This document shows, in pieces, positions 50,871 to 61,028 of a stretch of 64,000 nucleotides of DNA. Made by a program: the position numbers and the translations under genes. The first letter of the stretch is position 1. Every line of letters begins with the position of its first letter. The notes under the pieces were generated by a model. The model had not been told where the DNA came from. It was given only the letters and a program-made list of their open reading frames with translations, and did not search any database. Source of the DNA: Semisulcospira habei (Eukaryota; Mollusca; Gastropoda; Semisulcospiridae); contig BTPG01000004.1 in assembly GCA_036245525.1 (NCBI GenBank), forward strand, positions 234,374,637-234,438,636, written 5' to 3'.

Positions 50871-51335
50871 CGTTCAGTCTAATCCAACTGCACTGAGACC
50901 GCCCCGGTAGATATTCATATTCGAACGCAGGTACTCAGTTGAATTAGCGAGTGCATGAACGTATTATGCCCAATGTTACGACGTCCGCCGGGTTGCGTGC
51001 GGTCACCTGTCCTGGCTTGACAACTCGACGTCTGTTTTCATTGGGATACAAGTCTACAGGCCGTCATAACTACAGTTCTGTACAAGGTGAGTTGTCTTTG
51101 CTTAGAAATGGCTGTCATTATCACATGCCATCATTATCACCGACACTCAGCACTACGGACTGACAATCATGGTGTACAGTGTCACAGCGACAGGCTAGTT
51201 CTCGTCCGATCCCAACTATGCTGGCCTCTACGAGTATTGACGTGTAGCCCGCTCAGAGATAACTCCGCCCACTGACCCAGCGTTCGACTTTGACCCGCTG
51301 GTCCGACAAACAACGTGCCACAGTGGAAAGCGATT
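50871..51335. other. flank between the giant array and the SWIM gene
   Basis: Array homology stops abruptly at 50870. A good donor, CAAGGTGAGT, occurs at 51083-51092 after a short open frame (MPNVTTSAGLRAVTCPG), so an upstream noncoding or coding exon is possible. Nothing else recognised. Confidence 0.4.
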
Positions 51336-52495
51336 ATGGCTGCATCCATGTGTGTAAGTGCGCGCTTGTCAGACATTCCCGACGATATTTCGGAGCAATA
51401 CTTGCCATACCCTATCACCCTTAGGCAGAGACAACGTGCAGATTTGTTTAGCTGTGAGCACTGAGTACATTCAAAGCGTCCGAATTTTGTGTGCTTCATC
51501 TGGCTTTGACGTGCACGGAACACTGAAATTTCCGCAGTCAACTGAGCGGCCAAGTGACGGAAAGCCACACTCTGTGCACCTGTCCATTGACCCAACGAAG
51601 AAGATGATTACGGATGCTTTCTGCACATGCAACGCAGGGTATGTATCAATTCTACATTATGCATTAAAAGTATAGACTGTGCTTGTCATAGTTTTAACCG
51701 TTGACAGTTTGTTATACTGTGAGATGCCGTGTGTTCCATTGACGAAGGAGAGTTTGTGTTATCGTTTGTGCAAGAATTTTGATAAAGCCTGCGAATGTAC
51801 TAAAACTGAGCACAATGCTGCATATGGCATGGTTTGCTTACAAACTTCCTAAGCTTGTGTGTTGCCGTGCTTTAAGTTTTAGCTGTGTTTTTTTTTTTTT
51901 TTTTCAGACACGCTCATGTGCTTGCCATCCGACAGCAATGGGACACACCCCATGAAAAAATTCCACTCCTGAGCCAGTTTCCATCAGGATTCAGATTATT
52001 TCACGGAAACGTCAACAAGAAAAGGAAGCCCATCATTGCAATCTTTGATGACAACAGGTAAGTTTTACTTCAGTGTGCATATTCAGGTTGAAACTGTAAT
52101 TTGAAGATACTGTTATTAGAATTGTAATTTGTATGTTCACACAATTGTGTATGTAAGCAATATACCTGTATGCATACTTGTGTACAGTTCGTGTGTGTGT
52201 TGTCCCTGTGGCATTAGCACGGTGAACAGTGAGTATGGAAAGTAAATCTGTATGCATATAATTAATTTACACACACACTTTCTCTCTCTCTCTCTCTGTC
52301 TGCATGTGCAAAAATGACTGCTGATGACATGTAGAAGGTTTATTTATAACAGCACATTTAAAAGTATGGAAAACATGTCATCCTAGAACTGTCCCAAAAG
52401 AGCACATTATGCGAGTCCTTGCAGTTGTAGGAGCTCATGAGTCATTCTTCAGCATGGATGATAAGTTAACTAATGAGGCAGTACTCTATTCTTAG
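51336..52495 (+). CDS. SWIM-type zinc-finger protein, small spliced gene
   Basis: Three coding segments join in frame: up to 51638 (phase 2), 51908-52057 (phase 2) and 52387-52495 with a TAG stop. Junctions are GCAGG|GTATGT, TTTTCAG|A, ACAG|GTAAGT and CCTAG|A. The protein has HSVHLSIDPTKKMITDAFCT then CNAG, and after the splice HAHVLAIRQQWDTPH. This gives C-x-C followed by H-x-H, the zinc-ligand pattern of SWIM domains, which bind DNA or protein. It then runs through FPSGFRLFHGN and KRKPIIAIFDDNR to TVPKEHIMRVLAVVGAHE and ends NEAVLYS. ATG at 51336 (MAASMCVSARLSDIPDD) looks a good start but lies in a different frame from the SWIM part; the shift is near 51455-51475. So there is a one-base indel, an unseen intron, or a start elsewhere. 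Many mollusc SWIM proteins are orphan or transposon-associated; the function here is unknown. Confidence 0.5.
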
Positions 52496-52659
52496 TATTT
52501 AAATGAATAAGAACTAATGGTTTCAAACACCCCACAGGTTAATTTTACCATCAAAACCGATTATGTCGTCATTGTACATGACTTCTATTTGTGGGTGCGG
52601 GTGTGGCTGGCCAAGCCAATCCTGGAGCCACACCTGTGAGGGCAATGGGGGCACTGGAA

Positions 52660-52779
52660 TTAAACTATGACATAAATATAACTAAATGTGGATATGCAGT
52701 TGTCAGAGCAGTTATTGAGATAAATGCTCAGACAACTGCATATCCACATTTAGTTATATTTATGTCTCATAGTTTAATG
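52660..52779. repeat. 120-bp hairpin with about 47-bp arms
   Basis: The left arm 52660-52705 (with ATAACTAAATGTGGATATGC) and right arm 52732-52779 (with GCATATCCACATTTAGTTAT) are inverse apart from a two-base difference (ATGACAT/ATGTCTCAT). The loop is 26 nt. It lies downstream of the SWIM gene stop codon. It could be a MITE or a transcribed hairpin RNA. Confidence 0.9.
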
Positions 52780-53791
52780 CTATGTAAACATGGGCCAAAG
52801 GGGGCGTGAGAGGTCAGTGGGTTAAAATGATTATCTAAATTCTGCTCAAAATCCTGCAGGCATATATGGCTTGGCTGGCACACAGCTGTTCAAGTTTCTG
52901 CACATGAGCGCGAGTTGCCTCAAGCTGCACCCTGAGATGCTTCTTCTCCGCAAAGGATCAAATCTGAAACAAATGAAATCAGTACGGCAGTGTAATGACA
53001 CAGAAAGCAGTCGTCAACTGTGATATAAATACAGAATGTTCGATTTTATTTATTCTATGTTACAGGTACCACTTATGGAACAGGAGCTGTTGCCTTTGAC
53101 TACATCACTTGATTGTGGAGATGTCATATTAAATCAGATTGAGCAGACCAGATTATCTTGTGGTGCTGAGGAACTTTAAATGTCTTCATTGCTTTTCTGT
53201 GTGCTAGTTAGAGACTCTGCATCTGTAGCTGCACTTGTACTGTTGACAACAACAGCAAAACCTTTGTTACAAACAATGCCTGAATTGAACAGCATTTCAA
53301 ACGAGAAAGGCAAAGCTAAAAGGGGGAGGACAAACTTGTTGCACAGACATGAATGACACTGTATTCTTCCTGGTCACACTTGGCATCTGTAGCTGCACTT
53401 GTACAGTGATAATATTATTAAAAATGTATTAGTTAAATGGATAATTTTCATATTGTATGTACACCCTTTGTCAAAGTTTACATCAACAAACATGAAGTTA
53501 ATGATATGTAGTAAATCACATTGTGTTTGTTGCTGTACACTCAAAGGGTGTTGCCACCATAGGAGCTTGTTTCGTGGCATCTTACATACTTGTGTGCAGC
53601 CACGTCTTTTGCCTAAAATAAACAGATTGTTTGCATCCTAGAAACTGCTGTTTGTGTTCCTGTAGTGTGTGCATGTGTAAAATGTATATTTTTGTGTACG
53701 AGAGAGTGTGCTAGTGTGTATGAAAAGTGTGTGAAGGAACCGTGAGTATGCTTAGACATTAAGAGATTGTGAAATGCAAATCGGTGCATAC
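52780..53791. other. spacer with unresolved exon-like pieces on both strands
   Basis: Plus strand: an acceptor TATGTTACAG before 53066 is followed by a 37-codon frame, VPLMEQELLPLTTSLDC to SCGAEEL and TAA (53177). Minus strand: an acceptor TTTGTTTCAG lies next to 52965, followed by sequence with a coiled-coil-like frame (KKHLRVQLEATRAHVQKLEQ). The splice phase from the THAP exon does not reach that frame. Neither piece could be assigned to a gene. Confidence 0.3.
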
Positions 53792-54639
53792 CTTGGAGCA
53801 ACCAGTGTTTTGCGTGAACGTTTTTGATGCAGCTCTGTCGACGGTCGCTTTTTGGGAGGTGGTCGCTGGTGTGTGTGACTTGTCCCACTGCTGGGCAAAG
53901 CAGGGCATGCTGGCAGCGGGTCTGCAAACGCTTCTGACAGTTCGCCATTGACAAAATGCTGTAAATAAAATTAATCCATATCATACCGAGGCTAAAAGCT
54001 TCAAATTTATACACTGCCATATGCAAGCTACATTGACTGATTGAGTACTTACAGATAAACATGACTAGGGTGGTGCCAGAATAGCTTGGCGCCTAGAGGC
54101 GCCAAGCTATTCTGGCACTACCCTTGCACTATATTAGACTTATTGCACTACCCTTGCACTATATTAGACTTATTTCACACACTGGTTGTATTCCAAATGG
54201 TGAGGGTTAAGAAACATTCAACAGAGGCTATCTCTCGCACTCGTACACTGTGCTTTCACCATAGTAGCTACTGTGAAACGCCGGACTTGCTGTATGAGTG
54301 ATCTTACCACCTTCGGCCTTCACAACAGATATTTACATGGGCAAACTGACATTACCCGTTTCATTTTTATAATGAACAAATTCAGGAGAAATGAATATGA
54401 ACTGACCTTTGTGCAAACGAAGAGATGTCGGTTTCCATCCCGGTACTTGACGTTCACTGACTGTGCAGGCTGCTCGACTCGTCAGCGGCGGTCTACAGAC
54501 TACACAATTTGATACATCGCATGCAATTGCATGGCTACGACGGGGTTTTGGGAATGGTATGAACCTTACACCACATTCTAGACGCTCAGGATATATGAAA
54601 TCGCTGTTGCAAAGACCCCCACGCACACGTTTTCGCCAT
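53792..54639 (-). pseudogene. THAP-domain protein gene, frameshifted
   Basis: THAP domains are C2CH zinc modules that bind DNA. On the minus strand ATG at 54639 gives MAKTCAWG. After a frame change in a G run (about 54615-54620) comes LCNSDFIYPERL and VRFIPFPKP, then in a second frame CNCMRCIKLCSL. In a third frame follows VNVKYRDGNRHLFVCTK, ending at the donor AAAG|GTCAGT (54407). The second exon (53958-53792) starts exactly in phase with HFVNGELSEAFADPLPAC and goes on with QRPPPKKRPSTELHQ to LVAPR before CAAG|GTATGC. All four zinc ligands (C, C, C, H) can be placed. Two or three one-base shifts break the first exon, near homopolymers, so this is either a young pseudogene or assembly error. 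The rest of the protein is not recognised. A MITE sits in the intron. Confidence 0.6.
53971..54210. mobile_element. TTAA palindrome MITE in the THAP intron, 240 bp
   Basis: Left end TTAATCCATATCATACCGAG; right end GGTGAGGGTTAA. The palindrome 54067-54125 is centred on GGCGCCTAGAGGCGCC. A 31-bp piece with GCACTACCCTTGCACTATAT is duplicated in tandem just after the core. Same family as 34622-34853. Confidence 0.75.
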
Positions 54640-55347
54640 TTCTTTTCTCTCTCCGTTAACTTCCTCACCAGCCTGCCTCAATGTCGGACCAACACAGCCG
54701 ATTTCTCGCATCACGCGGGTGTGTCTCATTCGCGCATTTTGATTGGTTAGCGCTGACCCGTCAGTCAGGAACCGGCTACACGTCAATTGAGTAGCGATCT
54801 TCCTGATACGCCAGTGTGGCCACACAGGGCAAATAGGTTACGCCCCCTTTTCACACACTGTTATCTGTTAGCCTCTTGCAGCATAAAACTATGAACGAAG
54901 AACCTTTCTGCCAAAACAAAAAATCCACGCGAAGCACATCACAGGAGAAACATTTTCAGCAATTCTTAAAAAAATTAAGAATTAGCATTTTTTACAACAC
55001 TCGAATGCACTAAGTACCCCATGACAAAACTGTCGTCTGCAAGCCTGCATACAACCGTGCACATGCCCCAATTAGGCTCCCATGAACACACTAGGTCGAC
55101 TAAAATTACCCAGATTTTGCTCTTTTTCACATCACCTGTCATGCCTTTTGTTGCTCAAAACGCCCAAAAAAGCAAACATTTGAAGTTTTACCTTCTAAAA
55201 CGATGGCAAAAAGGGAGGAAATTTTTTAAACTATTTCTTGCGGAAAAGTTACTACATGCACCGGAAGCAATTGCCCTGTGTGGCCTGTAATGAAACCAAA
55301 AAAGTTGCCAGCTGCAATCAAAACTTTATCACTGATAACCGTACCCT
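54640..55347. other. 5' flank of the THAP gene
   Basis: No gene recognised. The piece CTACATGCACCGGAAGCAAT at about 55251 is repeated at about 58342, suggesting a second diverged copy of this sequence beyond the retrotransposon. Confidence 0.45.
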
Positions 55348-55451
55348 ATTGAGATACACTGCCAAGTTTCAGACATAAATGGCTGATGGTTTTAAAGCTG
55401 CACCAAAATTACTACCTGCACCCCTTGGTGCCCGGAGCACCATTCACTCCT
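55348..55451. repeat. left copy of a 104-bp direct repeat flanking a LINE
   Basis: Starts ATTGAGATACACTGCCAAG and ends AGCACCATTCACTCCT. The right copy (57575-57678) is identical over the full 104 bp by eye. It is most simply a very long target-site duplication of the retrotransposon between them. Confidence 0.9.
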
Positions 55452-57574
55452 CCTCGTCTGCAGCAGTCTCCAGCGCAAGCTCAGAGATCTCCAGAATGAG
55501 TGGTGGACCAGACTTGCACAGAGGACCCAGCTTTGTGCTGACAATGGTGACTACAGGGGCTTCTACGAAGCACTGAAAGCAGTGTATGGCCCCAGGCACC
55601 TGGTACAAAGTCCCCTGCGAAGCGCGAATGGCCAGGCACTCCTCACAGATAATACCTCCATCTTGAACCGCTGGTCGGAATACTTTCAGAGCCTCTTCAG
55701 CGCTGAGCGCACTGTTCAAGAAGCAGTCGTCCTACAAATCCCACACCTCCCAGTAAAGGTTGAGTTGGACGAACCGCCCACCGCTGAAGAGACCCTCACA
55801 GCCATCCACCAGCTCAAGAGTGGCAAAGCAGCAGGCATCGATGGAATACCACCAGAGATCTGGAAACATGGAGGCACAGCACTGCACAACAAGCTCCATG
55901 ACCTCTTTCTCTGCTGCTGGGAGGAAGGAACACTACCAAAAGATCTCCGTGATGCAGTCGTTATAACCCTGTACAAGAACAAAGGCGAGAAGTCTGACTG
56001 TTCCAACTATCGGGGAATTACCCTGCTGTCCATTGCTGGGAAAATCCTTGCAAGGCTGCTCCTGAATCGGCTGGTACCTGCCATCGCTGAAGACCAACTC
56101 CCAGAGGGCCAGTGTGGCTTCAGAGCAAACAGGAGCACCACCGATATGGTCTTTGTGCTGAGACAGCTTCAGGAGAAGTGCCGCGAGCAGAACAAAGGTC
56201 TGTACGTAACATTTGTCGACCTAACAAAAGCGTTCGACACTGTGAGCAGGCAAGGCATGTGGCAGATCCTGGAGCGACTTGGCTGTCCCCCAAAGTTCCT
56301 CAACATGATTGTCCAGCTACACGAGGACCAGCAAGGCCAGGTCAGACTCAACAATGACCTCTCGGAACCATTCCCTATTCTTAACGGCGTAAAGCAGGGC
56401 TGCGTGCTGGCACCGACCCTCTTCACCATCTTTTTTAGCATGATGTTGAAGCAGGCCACAGTGGACCTCGATGATGACGATGCAGTGTACATCAGGTATC
56501 GTCTCGATGGCAGCCTGTTCAACCTCAGACGACTGCAGGCCCACACGAAAACCCTAGACCAACTGATTCGTGAGCTGCTTTTTGCTGATGATGCTGCCCT
56601 CGTTGCACACACAGAGAGAGCCCTGCAGCGCATCACGTCTTGCTTCGCAGATGCTGCCCAGCTCTTTGGACTCGAGGTCAGTCTGAAAAAGACAGAGGTC
56701 CTCCATCAGCCGGCACCCAAGACAGTGTATCGCCCTCCTCACATCACCATTGGCGAGTCTGAACTAAAGTCAGTGCACCAGTTTACTTACCTTGGCTGCA
56801 TTATCACGTCGGACGCCAAGCTGGACAAGGAGCTTGACAGCAGGCTGGCAAAAGCAAACAGCGCTTTCGGGCGATTTTTCAAGCGGGTGTGGCACAATCA
56901 ACAGCTGAAAACAGGCACCAAGATCAGCGTGTACAGAGCTGTGGTCCTCACCACCCTGCTGTATGGTTCCGAGTCCTGGGCCCTCTACCGCAGCCAACTA
57001 CGACTCCTCGAACGCTTCCACCAGCGCTGCCTGCGTACCATCCTTGGCATTCACTGGAGTGACTATGTCACCAACGTCGAGGTCCTTGAACAGGCTGAAA
57101 CTGTGAGCATCGAGGCTTTGCTGCTGCGGACACAGCTCCGCTGGGCGGGGCATGTCTCCAGGATGGAGGATCATCGCCTACCAAAGATCACCCTGTTCGG
57201 CGAGCTTGCTACTGGACACCGTGACAGAGGGGCACCAAAGAAGAGATACAAAGACTGTCTCAAGAAGTCACTTAGTGCCTGCCAAATCGACCACCACCAG
57301 TGGTCTTCGCTTGCTGCGGACCGTGACACCTGGCGCTCCACCATTTACAAGGCAGCTGTCTCCTTTGAGGACTCTCACAGAGCTAGCCTTAAGGACAAGC
57401 GGCTCAGGAGAAAAAACAGAGATGCCGCAGCTCAGAACCCTGGCCATACCTTCCCCTGCAGCCACTGCGGTCGAACCTGCCTGTCTCGGATTGGCCTCCG
57501 CAGCCACGAACAAGCCTGCAGACGTCGTGGGCAACTCCTATAAAATCTTCGTTCGCGAAGTCAAGCCAAGAGAG
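55452..57574 (+). mobile_element. 5'-truncated non-LTR retrotransposon, recent insertion
   Basis: The element lies between two identical 104-bp direct repeats. It lacks the 5' end with the endonuclease and begins just before the RT linker region. It has a 31-bp 3' UTR with a short stem-loop, CTTCG-TTCG-CGAAG (57547-57560), ending GTCAAGCCAAGAG, without poly(A) or simple tail. A related 3' fragment lies at 62408-62840. Confidence 0.9.
55453..57543 (+). CDS. reverse transcriptase ORF of non-LTR retrotransposon (5'-truncated)
   Basis: One open frame of about 696 codons without a stop until TAA at 57541-57543. In order: linker LQRKLRDLQNEWWTRLAQ; SGKAAGIDGIPPEIWKHGG; NYRGITLLSIAGKI; QCGFRANRSTTDMVFVLRQL; VDLTKAFDTVSR (motif A Asp); LNGVKQGCVLAPTLF (motif B); LLFADDAALVAHTE (catalytic DD); LKKTEVL; FTYLGCIIT; LLYGSESWALYR; LRWAGHVSRMEDHRLPK; and a C-terminal zinc motif, FPCSHCGRTCLSRIGLRSHE. 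It copies element RNA into DNA at the nicked target. All RT core motifs are present, but the missing endonuclease makes this copy non-autonomous. It has no own start codon. The clade cannot be fixed by eye. Confidence 0.92.
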   Translation, partial: LVCSSLQRKLRDLQNEWWTRLAQRTQLCADNGDYRGFYEALKAVYGPRHLVQSPLRSANGQALLTDNTSILNRWSEYFQSLFSAERTVQEAVVLQIPHLPVKVELDEPPTAEETLTAIHQLKSGKAAGIDGIPPEIWKHGGTALHNKLHDLFLCCWEEGTLPKDLRDAVVITLYKNKGEKSDCSNYRGITLLSIAGKILARLLLNRLVPAIAEDQLPEGQCGFRANRSTTDMVFVLRQLQEKCREQNKGLYVTFVDLTKAFDTVSRQGMWQILERLGCPPKFLNMIVQLHEDQQGQVRLNNDLSEPFPILNGVKQGCVLAPTLFTIFFSMMLKQATVDLDDDDAVYIRYRLDGSLFNLRRLQAHTKTLDQLIRELLFADDAALVAHTERALQRITSCFADAAQLFGLEVSLKKTEVLHQPAPKTVYRPPHITIGESELKSVHQFTYLGCIITSDAKLDKELDSRLAKANSAFGRFFKRVWHNQQLKTGTKISVYRAVVLTTLLYGSESWALYRSQLRLLERFHQRCLRTILGIHWSDYVTNVEVLEQAETVSIEALLLRTQLRWAGHVSRMEDHRLPKITLFGELATGHRDRGAPKKRYKDCLKKSLSACQIDHHQWSSLAADRDTWRSTIYKAAVSFEDSHRASLKDKRLRRKNRDAAAQNPGHTFPCSHCGRTCLSRIGLRSHEQACRRRGQLL

Positions 57575-57678
57575 ATTGAGATACACTGCCAAGTTTCAGA
57601 CATAAATGGCTGATGGTTTTAAAGCTGCACCAAAATTACTACCTGCACCCCTTGGTGCCCGGAGCACCATTCACTCCT
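57575..57678. repeat. right copy of the 104-bp direct repeat
   Basis: Identical to 55348-55451. It continues into GCGGCTGAATG, the presumed original flank. Confidence 0.9.
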
Positions 57679-58579
57679 GCGGCTGAATGTCAGCACCACA
57701 CATGTAAAGATCCAAAAAGAAAGACTTATGTTCATGCTAACAACCCTATATTTTGCAGACAAGCAGACACACGTTACGCATTCAAAACAACCAGCAACAA
57801 CAATTTTCAACGGCTATTTTTTGGCCATTTATTTGCTATACTACCCCCCACCCCCCCCCCCCCACCCTCCCCCACCCCCCAAGCCGGAACCATTTTGACA
57901 GTTTTTTTCAACTTTGAACCCAACTGGACAACATAGAAAAGCCCTTGCACTGTTTAAAAAAATTCAGCAAACTGCCTAACCACAACTAGTCTGCATGAGG
58001 TGTCATTTCTTTTATTCCTTCCTTCCAGCTTTAAACAAGGCTTAAGATACTGAAGGCAACTGAAGCTATGTTCCGCACTTTTTCTGAAAATGAATCACCA
58101 GCCAACATGCTTTTTCTTGCAAACGGCTACAAATCCTTGTACCAGCCAACTCAAGGGACCAAGGTGCTTCTCTGACTTTGACTACTTTGCATGGCAAAGC
58201 AGCAGAATGCTTTAAATAGTGTAAAATGCTTGAAAAAGTAGCAAAAATTTGACATGAACGCCTGCGCGCATTGGGTGGGGGGGGGGGAGAGGTGGGGGGG
58301 GGGGGGGTGTTAATGCTTTGGGTTAGTATTATTAGGGCACTACATGCACCGGAAGCAATTGTCCTGTGTGGCCTGTAGTGAATGTGACGCCATAGTGGGC
58401 GGGGTCAGGCTAGCCTGTACTTTCAGTTTCCTTGTCAGTGTGTGTTTTGTTGCCGATACAGTCCCTCTCACATGGATGGGGCACAACCGGTACTGGGCGA
58501 ATTGAAATAGGGAAAGACGAAAAAACAAATACCAGAAGAAAGAATAAAAATGGAAAAAATAAACACGGAAGTCCTCAGT
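57679..58579. other. AT-rich spacer with C- and G-runs
   Basis: No gene recognised. A C-rich tract lies at 57844-57881 and a G-rich one at 58276-58309. CTACATGCACCGGAAGCAAT recurs at about 58342. Confidence 0.5.
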
Positions 58580-59211
58580 TGCAGTTGCCAACACTTAGTG
58601 GCACTGTAGACCCTGATGCCCAGATTGTCTTCCTTACTGATGCCATGTCTGTCCTTGAGGCAGCAACAGCAAGCAAACTGTCACGTCTACAAGAGGCACT
58701 GCAAAACATCAAGTGCACCAGACTGGTGCTGCAGTGGATCCCTTCACACTGTGGCATCTACGGCAATGAAGAAGCTGACAGAATGGCAAAAGTGGGCGCA
58801 GAGAAAGAACAAGATGAAAATGGAGTCAGCTTCACAGAGATGAAGACCATCATTAAGTCTGTGTACAGACCACCACAACGGCCCCTAGACAGTTACCATC
58901 AGCTGTCCAGACAAGAGCAGGTGACCATCTTTCGTCTGAGGACCGGGCACAACCGACTCAATTTCCACCTGCACAGACGCTTCCACCTCGTGCCATCTCC
59001 CCTGTGCCCTTGTGGAGAAGCAGAGCAGACCGCAGAGCACATCCTCCAGGACTGTGGGAACCACCAGCCGCTGAGGGAGGAGATATGGCCGAAGCCCGCC
59101 ACTCTACAAGAGAAACTGTACGGGCCTGTGGAGGCGCTACAGAAGACCACAGATTTCATTTTGAGAGCCAAACTCCAAGTGTGACGGCGTTCGAGAAGAA
59201 GAAGAAGAAGA
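58580..59211 (+). pseudogene. LINE C-terminal fragment with RNase H domain
   Basis: The frame to the TGA at 59182-59184 shows an RNase H fold with VFLTDAMSVLEA and QWIPSHCGIYGNEEADRMAK, whose Asp, His and Asp fit the catalytic set. It is followed by a Cys/His motif, CPCGEAEQTAEHILQDCGN. After the stop, GAA units (59193-59211) form the simple tail. The domain start with the first catalytic Asp and the whole RT are missing, so this is a 5'-truncated copy from an RNase H-bearing LINE (I/R1/Jockey-like group, inferred). It would remove RNA from the RNA-DNA hybrid in an intact element. Confidence 0.85.
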
Positions 59212-59997
59212 CAAATGAATTGTTTTTTTCATAGCGTTAACACTGTACACTGCCGGCTATTCGTGTTTTCACAACACACTTCCCCCGTAAGCTTTTCTAA
59301 GTCCAACTGTCCCCATAACAGATCAGAACTTAAAATCACAAATCCGCCTTAGACCTCAATCGTGAGTTATATAGTTCAAAGTATCTTATTACTCATACAT
59401 AAAAACAACTACAGACACAACAATTCCACATAAACATGCAATCCTAGAATCATACTCAGGTCTGATTCCTCGGTTTGTTTATACCGGAAGGTGCGTTCCC
59501 AAGGAAACCCTTTTTTGGTGATGACGTCAGTATACCACGTGAGGACAACCTCATTAGCATATTTGGCGCCTGCGGCGTCCCCTAGGCAAAAAACCGCTCT
59601 GGAATGCCGACCCCGACCGCATTCCAAGACTTCACACAAAGGAGTCTTGCTGCCGGCCGGTTCCAACCAACAATTATTATTTTCCCCAGGGGAACAAAGA
59701 AAACTTCCTCTACACAGCATTAACACATAGGCCAATAAAATCTGCATTCAAACTGCATGGGTCACAAGCTTATTTCCAAAACCAATAAATGCAATAGTAA
59801 ATGAAAAAATAGGTTTCTTTTTTGCTCATTCAAGCGACCTTTAACACCTTCAGACAAAGTCTAAAAGTATTTTTAAACAACTACATCTTAGTTAAAGAGG
59901 ACACAACAACGCATGTTTACAAACAAATTACATTCGTAATAACAAAATCAATTAAATGCAACATGTTTCCTACCTGTTTTAAGATTTCAACCTGGTC
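59212..59997. other. AT-rich spacer
   Basis: No gene or clear repeat recognised. Open frames are short and lack domain signals. Confidence 0.5.
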
Positions 59998-61028
59998 GAA
60001 ACAACCACACCGGAGGAACGGAAAAGCACAGCCGACTTGCAGACTAGCAGGAACTTCTCTAACTTATGGAAGTCTGGGGGACAATAGGGTACTAAACAAC
60101 CACACCGGAGGAAGGGAAAAGCACAGCCGACTTGCAGACTAGCAGGAACTTCTCTAACTTCTGGGAGTCTGGAGAACTAGGGTACTAAACAACCACACCG
60201 GAGGAACGGAAAAGCACAGCCGACTTGCAGACTAGCAGGAACTTCTCTAACTTCTGGAAGTCTGGGGGACTAGGGTACTAAACAACCACACCGGAGGAAC
60301 GGAAAAGCACAGCCGACTTGCAGACTAGCAGGAACGTCTCTAACTTCTGGAAGTCTGGGGGACTATAGGGTACTAAACAACCACACTGGAGGAAGGGAAA
60401 AGCACAGCCGACTTGCAGACTAGCAGGAACTTCTCTAACTTCTGGAAGTCTGGGGGACTAGGGTACTAAACAACCACACCGGAGGAACGGAAAAGCACAG
60501 CCGACTTGCAGACTAGCAGGAACTTCTCTAACTTCTGGAAGTCTGGGGGACTAGGGTACTAAACAACCACACCGGAGGAAGGGAAAAGCACAGCCGACTT
60601 GCAGACTAGCAGGAACTTCTCTAACTTCTGGAAGTCTGGGGGACTAGGGTACTAAACAACCACACCGGAGGAACGGAAAAGCACAGCCGACTTGCAGACT
60701 AGCAGGAACTTCTCTAACTTCTGGAAGTCTGGGGGACTAGGGTACTAAACAACCACACCGGAGGAACGGAAAAGCACAGCCGACTTGCAGACTAGCAGGA
60801 ACTTCTCTAACTTCTGGAAGTCTGGGGGACTAGGGTACTAAACAACCACACCGGAGGAACGGAAAAGCACAGCCGACTTGCAGACTAGCAGGAACTTCTC
60901 TAACTTCTGGAAGTCTGGGGGACTATAGGGTACTAAACAACCACACCGGAGGAAGGGAAAAGCACAGCCGACTTGCAGACTAGCAGGAACTTCTCTAACT
61001 TCTTGAAGTCTGGGGGACTAGGGTACTA
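59998..61028. repeat. 93-bp minisatellite, 11 copies
   Basis: The unit contains AACAACCACACCGGAGGAAC and GCAGACTAGCAGGAACTTC. Length is mostly 93 bp, with some copies two bases longer (GGACTATAGGG against GGACTAGGG). Copies differ by AACGG/AAGGG and a few other substitutions. Confidence 0.95.

Noticed and set aside
58432..58579. N-terminal extension of the RNase H frame (MSVCVLLPIQSLSHGWG...)
   Set aside because: Open by chance upstream of the likely 5' truncation point; Lys/Asn/Thr-rich and not part of the RNase H fold.
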